From Gyromitra esculenta (lineage: Eukaryota > Ascomycota > Pezizomycetes > Pezizales > Discinaceae): a stretch of DNA of 64,000 bases. Below are positions 22,608 through 33,069 of this stretch, one piece after another. The stretch covers positions 620,001 to 684,000 of the forward strand of contig JBCAML010000022.1 of assembly GCA_038503075.1 (NCBI GenBank), read 5' to 3'. The notes below the pieces were generated by a model that saw only the letters and a program-made list of their open reading frames with translations, was not told the origin of the DNA and ran no database searches. The position numbers and the translations under genes were made by a program. Numbering within the stretch: position 1 is the first letter of the stretch; every line of letters begins with the position of its first letter.

Positions 22608-24602
22608 CCATCCTCCGTCCCCTCTACAACCTCTTCGATTGAAAGTTCACCACCACTTTTTGCATTGCAACGGCGTTACACACAGCCAAAAGTCTCTAGC
22701 ACTTCAGCTTCATTTCATTACCCCGCTCACAAAAACAAGTTGGATCCTTGTTTTAACACTACCACTCCGATCGCATGTCTTCAGAAGACACAGCAAGAAT
22801 CTTCACACCTCTCTTCCCCTCTCTTCAAAGAGGCAAAGCCTCTACCACTCCTGCTTTCCCCGCAACTGCCATGGCGGAACCAAGAACCCTCTCACCATCG
22901 AAATGGCAGAGAGCTGACACCTCTCCTCCTTCACCACCTGTCTTTTCCCACCCCACTAATTGGATTTCCATGATCCAAAATAAGGACAACGGGATAACAG
23001 GAGCCCCCATGACCCTAAAGACAGTTAGTCAGTTTCTCACAAAGGCTGACGAACTGAACCTCATTCACTTCACCTCCCTCCTTAACATGATCCAGCATCT
23101 ACAGAGCAAGGTCACCCTACTGAGAGAGGCTGCTAAGAGTCCAGCACCTCTCCCTGATATGTTTCCAGAGTCACCAACTCTGAATAAACAAGAGCGCATG
23201 CACCTTCTCACAGTAGGGAAAGCAGTGCCCTCAGCACCACCTGCACCATTTGGTGCTCCTCCACCTGCACCTGCTGCTGCAATTCCTGCTCCTCCTGCCC
23301 CAAAGCCTTTGCAATGGGCCCAAGTGGCTGCCAGCAAACCAAAGAGAAAGCCCCAACCAGCAAAGGCCAAACAGGCTGCAAACGCTCCTGCCCCTAAGAT
23401 TTCATCTTCCTCTCCTTCAACATCTCCCACCATGCGCGCTTGTTGTTTGATTGTCAAACACGACGGCTCTCCCCTTTCTCAAGGGTCACCCATGGAACTC
23501 AAAGATAAACTTGACTCTGCCATTGGTTCCATCACCATCCAGTCTGTGGCAATAGACACACATTCCCAGAATGTGTCGTTGACAGTCATGAACAACATGC
23601 CTGCCAACACCCATTACAGGAAAGTTGGCCAATTTCTTCACCTAATCCCAGGAGCTTGCTCCCTACACCTTGACGAACCATTGTATCAACTTATTGTACA
23701 TGGTATTCCCACTTCTATGGAGCCCTCTGCCATTCAGCAAGAACTCTGCAACTTCAACCCTGGCCTTATAATGGACATTCCCCCCAGATGGCTCACTCTA
23801 CCTGAAAAACAAAGAGGGAAAACAGTTTCCTCAATTGTTATCACACTCTCTGGCCCCAAAGCCAATGAGATCGCCAACCGCACTCGCTTATCTGCCTTTT
23901 CTACCACTGTTAGATCCGAACACAAACTCCGTTTTGAACCCTCCACCCAGTGTTCCCAATGCCACAAATTTGGACACCACACAAACAAATGCCCCAATCA
24001 ACCATGCTGCCGCTGGTGTGTTGGACTTCATCCCACTGCAGCCCATACCTGCCCCACACTCTCTTGCTCAACCTAAGGCCGCCCCTGCTCTCACACTCTT
24101 GTCAAGTGTGTTAACTGCGACGGACCCCATGAGTCACACCTGAACAGCTGCCCATCACGCCCTTCAAAGGCCTCACCGCCCCCTCCGGCAGATGACCAGA
24201 TGGACCTTTAGGTCACTTTGCTTATACTTGTTCAACCCCAACTAACTTTGATTGGAATTTTCCTGGCTGCTCTTTACTTCCATTGCGGCTTTACTGCAGA
24301 CTTTCTTCTACTGTTTCTCATTGTTTTTTGGCTGTTGTTTGCAAGTCTCTTTACTCTCACAGGCATTTGTTGTCAATTTTCCCTGCACTGTTAAGTTGTT
24401 TATTGCAGGAACATCGTCTTGTTCTGTTGGAAGTACTTGGTTTGCTTTTCCTTTGTGTTCTCTCTTGTTACCCAGGTGGATAAGGGTGTTTACTTGGTGG
24501 GGATAGGTTTTTTGACTTCATAACCTTAGTGTTGCATAAGCGGTATTGTACCTAGAAACAACAATCAAATGATTTAAACAAAAAAAAAAAAAAAAAAAAA
24601 AC
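22608..24602 (+). mobile_element. LINE-2a: ORF1-only LINE with poly(A)
   Basis: Starts CCATCCTCC, the same 5' end as LINE-3 at 26781. It has one ORF, then a 3' UTR, then about 23 A residues (24579-24601). No endonuclease or RT is present. A near-identical copy lies at 48389-50385. It lacks its own enzymes, so it is probably mobilised in trans. Confidence 0.85.
22775..24076 (+). CDS. LINE-2a ORF1 protein (RNA-binding, CCHC)
   Basis: 433 codons, intact. An N-terminal Pro/Ser-rich region is followed by a Pro/Ala-rich linker (about residues 150-200), then a globular part with a motif like other LINE ORF1 proteins (about residues 210-380), then knuckles CSQCHKFGHHTNKC and CCRWCVGLHPTAAHTC. Beyond the TAA (24074) the same frame stays open to TAG at 24209 and encodes a further CCHC (CVNCDGPHESHLNSC). 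The second copy has the same stop, so the stop predates their spread. The likely role is a nucleic-acid chaperone in the LINE RNP. Confidence 0.8.
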   Translation: MSSEDTARIFTPLFPSLQRGKASTTPAFPATAMAEPRTLSPSKWQRADTSPPSPPVFSHPTNWISMIQNKDNGITGAPMTLKTVSQFLTKADELNLIHFTSLLNMIQHLQSKVTLLREAAKSPAPLPDMFPESPTLNKQERMHLLTVGKAVPSAPPAPFGAPPPAPAAAIPAPPAPKPLQWAQVAASKPKRKPQPAKAKQAANAPAPKISSSSPSTSPTMRACCLIVKHDGSPLSQGSPMELKDKLDSAIGSITIQSVAIDTHSQNVSLTVMNNMPANTHYRKVGQFLHLIPGACSLHLDEPLYQLIVHGIPTSMEPSAIQQELCNFNPGLIMDIPPRWLTLPEKQRGKTVSSIVITLSGPKANEIANRTRLSAFSTTVRSEHKLRFEPSTQCSQCHKFGHHTNKCPNQPCCRWCVGLHPTAAHTCPTLSCST

Positions 24603-24603
24603 A

Positions 24604-24956
24604 TGGGGTTTTTGTTATAATGTCTCTGTGTTTCGGTTGTTGTCGGGTATTGGTTGTGGTACTGAAAAGCGGGGTATTTAAGTGATGGGTTTCGTTTGTC
24701 TCTTGTTCTCTTCTTCTTCTTTCCTTACGCAACGTTCTTGTTTACCTTCTATTGTGTTTATTCAATACTACTTTGATTCTACCTCAATATCTTTGCTGTC
24801 TCTGTTCATTTCGCTGCACTTATCTCACCTCGAGATAGACCATTACATAGAACCTGTAGAAACATTGCACTCTTCAAATGTCTTAGAACCTTGCTTAAGT
24901 AGTACTGCTCACCTTCAGGGATATTGAAAGGCTTATCGAGGAACTGAACCATGAGA
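24604..24956 (+). repeat. Gypsy-4 5' LTR (LTR-A, left end missing)
   Basis: Begins within the LTR directly after the LINE-2a poly(A). The aligned copy at 12149 has about 55 more bases on the left. It ends CCATGAGA. Confidence 0.85.
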
Positions 24957-24965
24957 TTACATTGC

Positions 24966-25033
24966 TTCCTTAGCTCAGTGGTATACTGTGTACCTTTTCC
25001 CACACAAGGCCATGTGTTCAAACCCCTTTAGAG
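24966..25033 (+). other. tRNA-like sequence in gypsy-4 leader
   Basis: TAGCTCAGTGG (24971-24981) fits a Pol III A box and GTTCAAACC (25016-25024) fits a B box, about 35 bases apart. The stems do not fold into a good cloverleaf, so this is a degenerate tRNA gene or a tRNA-derived insert, not a called tRNA. Confidence 0.45.
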
Positions 25034-25274
25034 TCATACTTACTTCATGGGATTCACAACTTGTATTCATCAATCCTTTGTGTGTTTGTTCCCTTGTGTG
25101 ACATCGCAAAAACCTACAGAGACCACTGGGCCCTCGCTAGTCCTACCTGAGTGGCTAGATTCCGAGTACCTCCGCATCAACACCATTGCAAGCGCCTGTA
25201 ACAACGCAGACTCCTGCCACATTTGAGGAAGTGAGACTATGTTGCATGCAACCTCTACACCTTCTACTGCCGTT

Positions 25275-26590
25275 ATGAGCACTGGAACTCAAACCCCCGC
25301 CTGGTCTCTCCCCTCGAGAGAAGACTTTGACAACACCGCCATCACCGAACCTGCTAGACTCTATCAAAACCTCCAGCACCTCATCTCGCAGCTAGAGGCC
25401 CAAATAGACATAGCCAGCAGCAATGAAGACCAAGCCAACACAGACCTAGGCACAGCGAGAATTCAACTGCTAAACGCCCAGAGCCAGCATCAGGAAAGCA
25501 AAATCTCCTCAACAAAGCTGCTGTCACCATCACTTGACTCCGTAAAGAATGAGATGACCTCCGCAAAGGAAAAGCCCCTGAACCTTCAGCACCACCCCTA
25601 CCCCCACCTACTCTTTTTCCCCCCTTGACCAATTGCTCAGAGAAAATGCCGGACCTAGAGAAATTCGACGGCACCCATAGCAAACTACCCGGATTTATCC
25701 TCCAACTCAGGTCTGAAGTCTCCGTTAATCGAGACCACTTTCTAGACAAGAATAACATGATCCTTTAAACGATCAACCGGCGAGAAGGTGCAGCCCTAGA
25801 GCAAGTCTGACATACTGTCCTCCCCACTGGCCTTACCACTTGGACCAATGCTGCCGCATTGATTACCCACCTAGAAACCTTCTTTGGAGATCCAGACCCA
25901 ACCAGCACAGCCCGATGGGAGTTGCATCAACTCCGACAAAATAGAAGAGACTTCTCTGCTTATGTAGCAGATTTCCAACCTATTATGGGCCAATTAAACT
26001 TTGACGAAAATTTTAAAATGGAAGCCCTGGAATTCGGAATGTCAGAGGAGCTTAAGGAAGCAATGGTACTTGTAGCAGAACCCCCTCGCACCTTCAATGA
26101 CCTGGTTAACTTTATCACTTGCTTGGACAACTGCATCCGAGCCAGAAGGGAAGAAAAAAAGGGGACAACCCACAACAATACAGGTCAATTTAACGCCCCT
26201 GCCGCCTTTCCCTCTGCCTTTACCCCCGCTTTGTCGTTCACCCCCGGAGGACTAGCCCCTACGGATCTCTCCTTTGGTCGCACCAGCAATATTTCCCGCT
26301 CACCTCAAGATCAAAGGTACACGATGGTTCATGGATGGAGAAAGCTCTCAGAGGAAGAAAAGCAGTGGCGCCGATCCAGTGGAAAATGTATGTTCTGTGC
26401 CGCTCCTGACCACTCTTATGGCAACTGCCCCTCCGCCCCAAAGAAACCAACAATGCAGGGAGCCCTCACCAACCTCACCAATACAGCTACTCCTCCAGCC
26501 TCCTCCGCTCGCCAACTTCTCCCGCCACCATTAACTCCACAGTTCTTTGCTATCAATGCCCCAGATGCCTCCGAGAGGTCTTTAAACTAG
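25275..26590 (+). pseudogene. Gypsy-4 gag, broken
   Basis: Begins MSTGTQTPAW at 25275, with a region DPARLYQNLQHL-like to the other copies. It shifts frame near 25500-25620 and has stops around 25766 and 25808. From 25859 the capsid core and the knuckle CMFCAAPDHSYGNC are intact to TAG at 26588. Confidence 0.8.
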
Positions 26591-26630
26591 TTCAACTGAA
26601 GTTGCCCAGTGACCCTGCTTCGGTTCCTTT
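26581..26630 (+). promoter_or_regulatory. Predicted -1 frameshift signal, gypsy-4
   Basis: T TTA AAC at 26581-26587, spacer TAGTTC, then AACTGAAG pairing with CTTCGGTT about 16 bases later. Relative to gypsy-1 and -3, two stem pairs are changed on both sides and one becomes a wobble. The -1 frame is open into protease. Confidence 0.75.
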
Positions 26631-26921
26631 TTCTTTACCTTTGTCAGCTTTTTCTATTTCTGGATTTTCTGTATCAAGTATGTGCATGGAGGATCAATTG
26701 GATGGGGAACATTTTGTCATTTCCTGTACCATTTCCCATAGTAATAAAGTTATAAAAACCCATGCACTACTAGATACTGGCCATCCTCCATCCCCTCTAC
26801 ATCATCCCTGATGGAAATTTCAACTCCACTTTTTGTGTTGCAACGGCGTTACACACAGCAAAAAGTCTTTAACAATTAGGCTTCATTACTCTGCACCTCC
26901 ACTCGCTTAGGATCCGAGACG

Positions 26922-28550
26922 ATGTTGGAGTTCAACGCACCCACTCCCCACACTCCCATGAGAAGCAGCATGCTTCCCCCTCTATCCACCCATCACTCCA
27001 GAGCAAGCAGTCCCAGAATCACCCTTCCCCCTGCTATCATGACACTCATCTTCCCCTCACCCTACTCTGGTGTTGCCAGCAACCTCAGTGAGGCCATTGG
27101 CGAACAAATCCACCCTCACACTGAACTCTTTGACGCCATTCACACTTCTGTTCTTACAGGAAAGTCTGACATTCAAGCTGTCCTCACTCTCTGCCTTGTT
27201 CTCATCCAGGAGAATAAACTCATCAACAGCCACCTGAGAATTATCTCTGATAACACTGACCACATCTCTTCCATCCTCGCACTGCACACCACTGCACTCA
27301 ACGGCATCAACCAACTTGCTGCTACTGGCGCAGCCAAAACCACTACCACCGCACCCTCCAAACCTCCCCAACCCAACCAAACCTACCCCAACGTTGCTGC
27401 ATTTGCCAGCTCCTCAATTTCTCCTCCCAAGGTGAATAAGAAAAGGAAAGGCAATGCATCTGCATACATTCCCCCTGCTCTCCCCCTGACCAGCGAAGGA
27501 ATGTCCTCCTCTGAAGCTGCTAGATGGCAGCTGGAGATGACAGACGCCCGTTCTAGCCCTGGATTCAACAGAAACCTACCTGCAAATCAACTACCAGCAC
27601 CCATCAGACAAGCTCTTCTGGCCAACAAACCCAAACCACTCCCTGCCTCCTAACGATGATTCTATGCTACCAGAACTATCCCAGAAGAATTCGAACTCTC
27701 CTCCCAACATGCAGCAATCCTCCCCTCCATCATTACAAAGGCCCTAGAAAAGGTTAATGCAAAGGTCTCACTCGCTTTCACCGCAACTGTTAACTGCAAG
27801 GACACTGTCTCCATTCTGGCCTCACCCCTTGCACCCGCAATTGACTATGTCCCTTACTTCTCCCGCCTCACCAAAGCAATCAACGAAGCCCTTCCTGTGA
27901 ATGACAACCACTTTAATGACTTCATCCTTGCCCCAATGCACATGGAATATGTTATCCACAATCTTCTAGTTCACGCCCTCCCAAACCCCACCAAAGAGCT
28001 ATTTGCCACGATGGCAGCTAACATTAAATACTCCTCCAAAATCATCATTGCAGGTGCCAGATACTTCAAACCACTCCTCTCCAATAGAAACAAGCCGCCA
28101 CCTCAGTTGTTATCTCCCTTGCACCTGAGGAAGCTGCCAAACTCAAAGATTCCATCCGCTTCTTCTCACGCTCCAGGAAATGCGAAAAGATGCACTCCTT
28201 CTCACCCATCACCCAATGTCGCAACTGCTACACCTTTGGACACACTGCTTCCCTTTGCAAACAAAAACACACCACCTGCCCACTATGTGCAGAACACCAT
28301 ACCAGAGAACAACATCGTTGCGGCAACCCAGGCTGCAAAAAGGGTGGAAACACCAAGCCAGTGCCCGATTGCTGCGAAACCAAATCCCTCAAATGCTCCA
28401 ACTGTGACAGCCATGAGCACTCAGCTACTTCACCAGAATGCCCTATCAAGGTAGAAGCATTTGACACCCACACCAGAGAGCCTCCAAGATCCCCCTCCGG
28501 CCCCTCTCACCACCCACCATTGAAATCCAGGCCCAGGACGACATGGTGGT
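26922..28550 (+). pseudogene. LINE-3 ORF1 (Gag-like, CCHC), frameshifted
   Basis: A first part of 243 codons (26922-27653) is followed by a stop and further matching frame to about 28180, then a frame change. The last part (28190-28550) has CRNCYTFGHTASLC, CPLCAEHHTREQHRC and CSNCDSHEHSATSPEC. The architecture resembles LINE-2 ORF1, but the sequence is only distantly similar. Confidence 0.7.
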
Positions 28551-28580
28551 AGATCCAGTCTGCCAAGTATCCCAGAACTA

Positions 28581-31500
28581 ATGATGAGTCAAACCCAACG
28601 ACACCCTACACCCAATCACTCCCTGCAGAAGACAAAACAACCAACAGATTGTCCCACCCTCACTATTACACAACACAATTGCAATGGGTCCAATAGTATT
28701 TTCCTCTCCCTTTTTTCCTCTTTTGGTTCTAATCCACCCATGCTTGTTGCAATCCAGGAACCTCCTACCAGTCGCGATACTGGCATACCTTTGGCAGCAC
28801 CAGCTTACTCACTTATCACACCAACCACTACTGCTGGCGAAAAAGTACTCGCCAGCTTCTACATTCTCCGAAGCTTCGAATCCAGTATCTCCTTTGTTCC
28901 TTTATTATTTTTTAGAAATGATTTTTGTGGCATTTCCATTTCTTTTATCAATACTGTGTTCAGCCGTTACCTTTCCTCTCTTTCCATTTACTGTGTTTAT
29001 AACCGTCATGTATCCCGTTACCTGAGATCAGTCCCCCCTGAAACTGCATTTCCACCATCCCAACTCCCCACCCTCGTCTTAGGGGATTTCAACATACACC
29101 ACTACGCTGCAGACTGTGAAAGGAAACTGCAATCATCAGACCTCTCACTATCATCCCCCTACTTCGAAATGGCCACTGAGCATGGCCACTCACTCCTCAA
29201 CACCCCTGGATAATTCACCAGATACTCCCCCGACCCAAATAGAAGGAATGGTGTGATCGATTTAGCATTTGCTAACACACCACTTTCTCCCTACATCACC
29301 AATTGGCAAAAGAAACTCCCAGCCTCAGGCTCTGACGATACTGTCATCTCTATCACCATCAAAAAACCACAACTCCGTCAATCATCTTCTTCGCCCAACT
29401 GGGCTCTCACCACTTGGCCTCTGCTCAAAACACCAGTTGCATCCTTTACTCCCTCACCCATTACCAACGACATCAAAACTTGGTTCAGCGACAATCTCAA
29501 GACTCTGACACAACCTATTGTCGCATGCACACCATCCAAACGTCCCTCCAAGTGGTCAAAAGCCGGGTGGACACCCGACATTTCACAACTTCGCACCATA
29601 TTCCACTCCATTGCAAGAGACCTCAAAAGAGGTTTGGCAACCAACTTTGAACTCAAGTCAGCAAGGTACGCCTACTTTGGTGCAATAAAAAAGGCCAAAG
29701 CAAAACACTGGAATGAATTCATCAGCAATGCTGGTGCTAAAGACCTCTGGGCAGCCAACCGGATGAAAAAACCTAAAGATGCTGACAACCTCCCCACCTT
29801 CCCAAATATCACCTCCTCCACCCAACTCAACAAAGCCCTCATCTCACACTTCTTCCCACCACAACCACCTACACCCACTCTTCCATGCTTCCTCCACCAT
29901 AACATACCACCTATTACAAAGAAAGAAGTATCCAAAGCACTCAGTAAATCCTCAAACACTTCTACCCCCGGCCCAGACCAAATCCCATATGGAGTCTGGA
30001 AACACATTCACGCCCTCAACCCAGACGCTATTGCTTCTCTCCTCACTCCTCTCCTACAACACGGCATCCACCCCAGCTCACTGAAAGCAGCCAATGGCAT
30101 TGTCCTACCACAAGCTGGCAAAGCTTCCTACAGTGAACCATCCTCCTTCCGCATTATTGTTCTCCTGGAAACTATCTCCAAGATCCTGGAACGAATTGCA
30201 GCATTCCGCCTCTACGACCATGCTCTCACTGCTGGCCTAATCCACCCCAACCAGCTAGGCTCACTCCCAGGCAGAAAAATCTCTGATGCCGGAACAACAC
30301 GTCTCCATGAAATCAAGCTTCTCCAGGCATCTGGATGCAAGGTTTCCTCACTCTTCCTCGACATCAAAGGAGGCTTTGATAATATTAGGGCCAACACTCT
30401 TGCCAAACAGCTGAGGAAAAAAGACACTCCTGAATACCTTGTTCACTGGGTCCTCTCCTTCCTCTCCAATAGATTCTGTCGCCTACTCTTCAAAGGTAGC
30501 CCTTTCACCTTTGAACCAATAGACGTCGGTGTACCGCAGGGTTCCCCAATCTCCCTACTGCTCTTCATCATCTATGTCGCCCCACTCCACCAGGTCAAAC
30601 TAGCAAAGGGTATCACCCTCTCCTATGTTGATGACTTCAGTCTCACTGTTGCATCTTCCTCAGAAAGATCCAATATACAACAACTGCAACGTGCCTGGAA
30701 CTACCCACAACATGTTGGGTCAGTCCTAGACATCTCATTCTCCATTGCCAAAACAGATTTTATCCACTGGAGAACAGAAAGAGACCAATCATCTTTCTGC
30801 AACCTCCCCATCTCCCTCAACAATAATCTCTTCTTCCCTTTTAAAGTTGTCAAATGGATTGGCCTTTGGTTTGAAGCCAATCTGTCACCATTCCACCACT
30901 TCAAACAACGCTTTCTGAAAGCCAACAAAACTTTCCTTCTACTTCGCTGCCTGTCCCCAGCTGGGACAGGCCTCACCTCATACAATAACAGAAGATTGGC
31001 CCAGGCCGTCATTCTTCCCACAATGCTCTATGGCTCTGCTGTCTTCACCCCCAGCAACTCCTCTCTTACTCTCCTCCAACGCCTTTGGGACAAAGTACTC
31101 CTCTGGGTCACCAACTGCTTCACATTAACCAACTCACTCACCTTGTGCCCAAACGCAGCACTGCTCCCAATCAATGTACTGTGCTACAAATACCGTCTCC
31201 AGTTTGCTATTCGCAGCATGGCTGCTTCACCACATCACAACCCTGTCTCAGGCAGATTCCCTAGTAATTTCCCACTTGAGGATCCCTTCAGAACGCCATC
31301 ACATCGCCACTACCTCCTGGGTGTTTCAACGAACCTGAAAGCATGGACATCCAAAGCCAAAACTAACAAACCACTCCCAATTGACCAACTGTGTGTCATG
31401 ATCAATAACGAACTACAAAACAATCTCACACCCTCCTCCAAACCACCTACCATCACACCAGCAACAGTCCAAGAGCTCTGCATGACTCTCTGGGCTACCT

Positions 31501-31941
31501 TGCGCCCCCCTCCCAGCTATTATACCAACTCTCTCTCCACTATTGCACCAACCTTCATGAGATTGGATCGCTTCATGAGCGGGAGACTCCACCAATTCCG
31601 TGCCCACAAAAGCTATCTTGCAGCCCACCAGTCCTGGCATTCCCAGGGCCTCTCTAAACGCTGCCCGGATGCCAAAAGGAAGACAAAGACCTTGAGCATG
31701 CTATTCTTCGCTGCCCAGCTAGAGCAGAAGCCAGAGAAAAGTTCATCCCTGACCTAATCTCTGTTGAAGATATCTGGAACGACCCTACCCAACTGCAACC
31801 ATTTGTTAATTATATTCGCCACACTATGACCGGCTACCCACCTAAGTGGAATAACTGGTACCCTCTATCACTCACTGGAACTTCGGATCAGTTATCTTCT
31901 GCAGTTTCTGTTTCTTCATCTACCTTTTCTTTACTATTTTA
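28581..31941 (+). pseudogene. LINE-3 ORF2 (endonuclease and RT), one stop and one frameshift
   Basis: The endonuclease has TQHNCNGSNS, IQEPP and LGDFNIHH. At the SDH position it reads SGSDDTVIS, so the usual catalytic His is Asp. An in-frame TAA near 29211 separates it from an 834-codon RT frame (29253-31757) with FLDIKGGFDN, GVPQGSPIS and YVDD (about 30630). A frameshift near 31655 restores a C...C...H...C knuckle and a frame to TAG at 31941. Only light damage, so this is the best-preserved LINE polymerase in the window. Confidence 0.82.
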
Positions 31942-32149
31942 GTACCTCAACTAGTTTTTGATACCCTATTTGTGGGACCGCTGGGCCAGGGCAGGGTAAC
32001 TATCCTTGGCATGTTACCTGTCCTTCGATTTTCTGTTTGCTCCAGCCACACCTAACGAAGTCAACACCTCGCCTATACATCACCACATCTTGTGCCCGCC
32101 CATCAACTCTCGATCCAAAGCTTTTCTCCTACGCCTCAAGCTCTTCTCT

Positions 32150-32450
32150 AACAGCCCCCGCCCGAGCAGCCTCCGCCCAAGCAGCCCCCACCCTAGCAGC
32201 ACCCGCCCGAGCAGCTCTCGACTGCCAGCTTCTCCCCGCCCAAGCAGCCCCCGCCCGAGCAGCTCTCGACTGCTAGCTTCCCCCCGCTCAAGCAGCCCCC
32301 GCCCAAGCAGCTCACGACTGCTAGCTTCCCCCCGCCCAAGCAGCACCCGCCCAAGCAGCCCCTGCCCTAGCAGCCCCCGCCCGAGCAGCTCTCGACTGCC
32401 AGCTTCCCCCCACCCTAGCAGCCCCCGCCCAAGCACTCTGGTCGAGCAGC
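32150..32450 (+). repeat. Minisatellite, Pro/Ser-coding, about 15-bp unit
   Basis: Imperfect tandem units like CCCGCCCRAGCAGC with interspersed TCTCGACTGCYAGCTTC blocks. An open frame (32006-32467) gives an SPRPSS repeat, probably only because of the unit length. No gene evidence. Confidence 0.75.
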
Positions 32451-32497
32451 CCACCCCAAAACCTTAACCCCACAGTTCCCACCAAACGACTCTCAGC

Positions 32498-32600
32498 CTG
32501 CCTGCCTACAACACTCCGCCTGCCTACCGCGCTCCGCCTGCCTACCACGCTCCGCCTGCCTACCGCCTGCCTACCGCGCTCCGCCTGCCTTCTATTCTCT
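32498..32600 (+). repeat. Minisatellite, GCTCCGCCTGCCTACC unit
   Basis: About five imperfect copies of a 16-19 bp unit. A short CCTGTC run follows at about 32675-32700, and a duplicated ~31-bp block (AAAGAACCCTCKCGCAGGAG...) lies at about 32936-32999. No coding signal is seen from 31960 to 33069. Confidence 0.7.
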
Positions 32601-33069
32601 GCCTACCAACTGCTTTTATTATACTTCAAGGTTCGTTTAACGTTCTCCTGTCAGTTTCTTCGCTCGCAACCTCGTTCCTGTCCCTGTCCCTGTCCCTGTA
32701 TGGCTTTGGCTTCGGCCTTGGTACTAGTTCCATTCGCGTTCTTTGTGTAGCAAGCTAGTTGAGAATTCCTATGACCGCGCCAATGGTATACGTACTGTTG
32801 GTCAGGGACCTGGCTACTACAACGTCAATTTTTGACGGTGACGCGTGGCAATACGGTCCGCCTGGGTGTAAGGCTTCCCGGCCCCACTTCTCGCTGCTCA
32901 ATAAAGAGGGTAAAATTCCTGTGCACGAGGTCAAGGCAAAGAACCCTCTCGCAGGAGGCAAACATGCAAAAGAACCCTCGCGCAGGAGGCAAACATGCAA
33001 AAACTCGCTACTCATCAATACCGCATTCAACCGTCAGCATTAAGCTGACAGGAGACCAATAGATTTAAA

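Larger units (their letters stand above)
24604..26780 (+). mobile_element. Gypsy-4: 5' part only (LTR, gag, start of pol)
   Basis: An LTR-A missing its first ~55 bases (24604-24956), a leader, gag, and the start of protease. It ends inside LLDTG where LINE-3 begins (26781). The rest of pol and the 3' LTR are not found to the right of LINE-3. Gag is clearly diverged from gypsy-1 and -3. Confidence 0.8.
26781..31960 (+). mobile_element. LINE-3: Tad-like LINE without RNase H
   Basis: Inserted into the gypsy-4 protease region. It shares its 5' UTR with LINE-2. ORF1 is broken; ORF2 is nearly intact, with endonuclease and RT but no RNase H motifs. The 3' end is not resolved: neither poly(A) nor a triplet tail is seen near 31950-32000. 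Confidence 0.75.

Noticed and set aside
24966..25033. Functional tRNA gene
   Set aside because: A and B boxes are good, but acceptor, D and T stems do not pair.
32006..32467. 153-codon Pro/Ser-rich ORF
   Set aside because: Created by a 15-bp-type minisatellite whose unit keeps a frame open on both strands.
32641..33069. Promoter or small gene before the oxygenase ORF
   Set aside because: Only short direct repeats and a CCTGTC run are seen; no reliable promoter motif.
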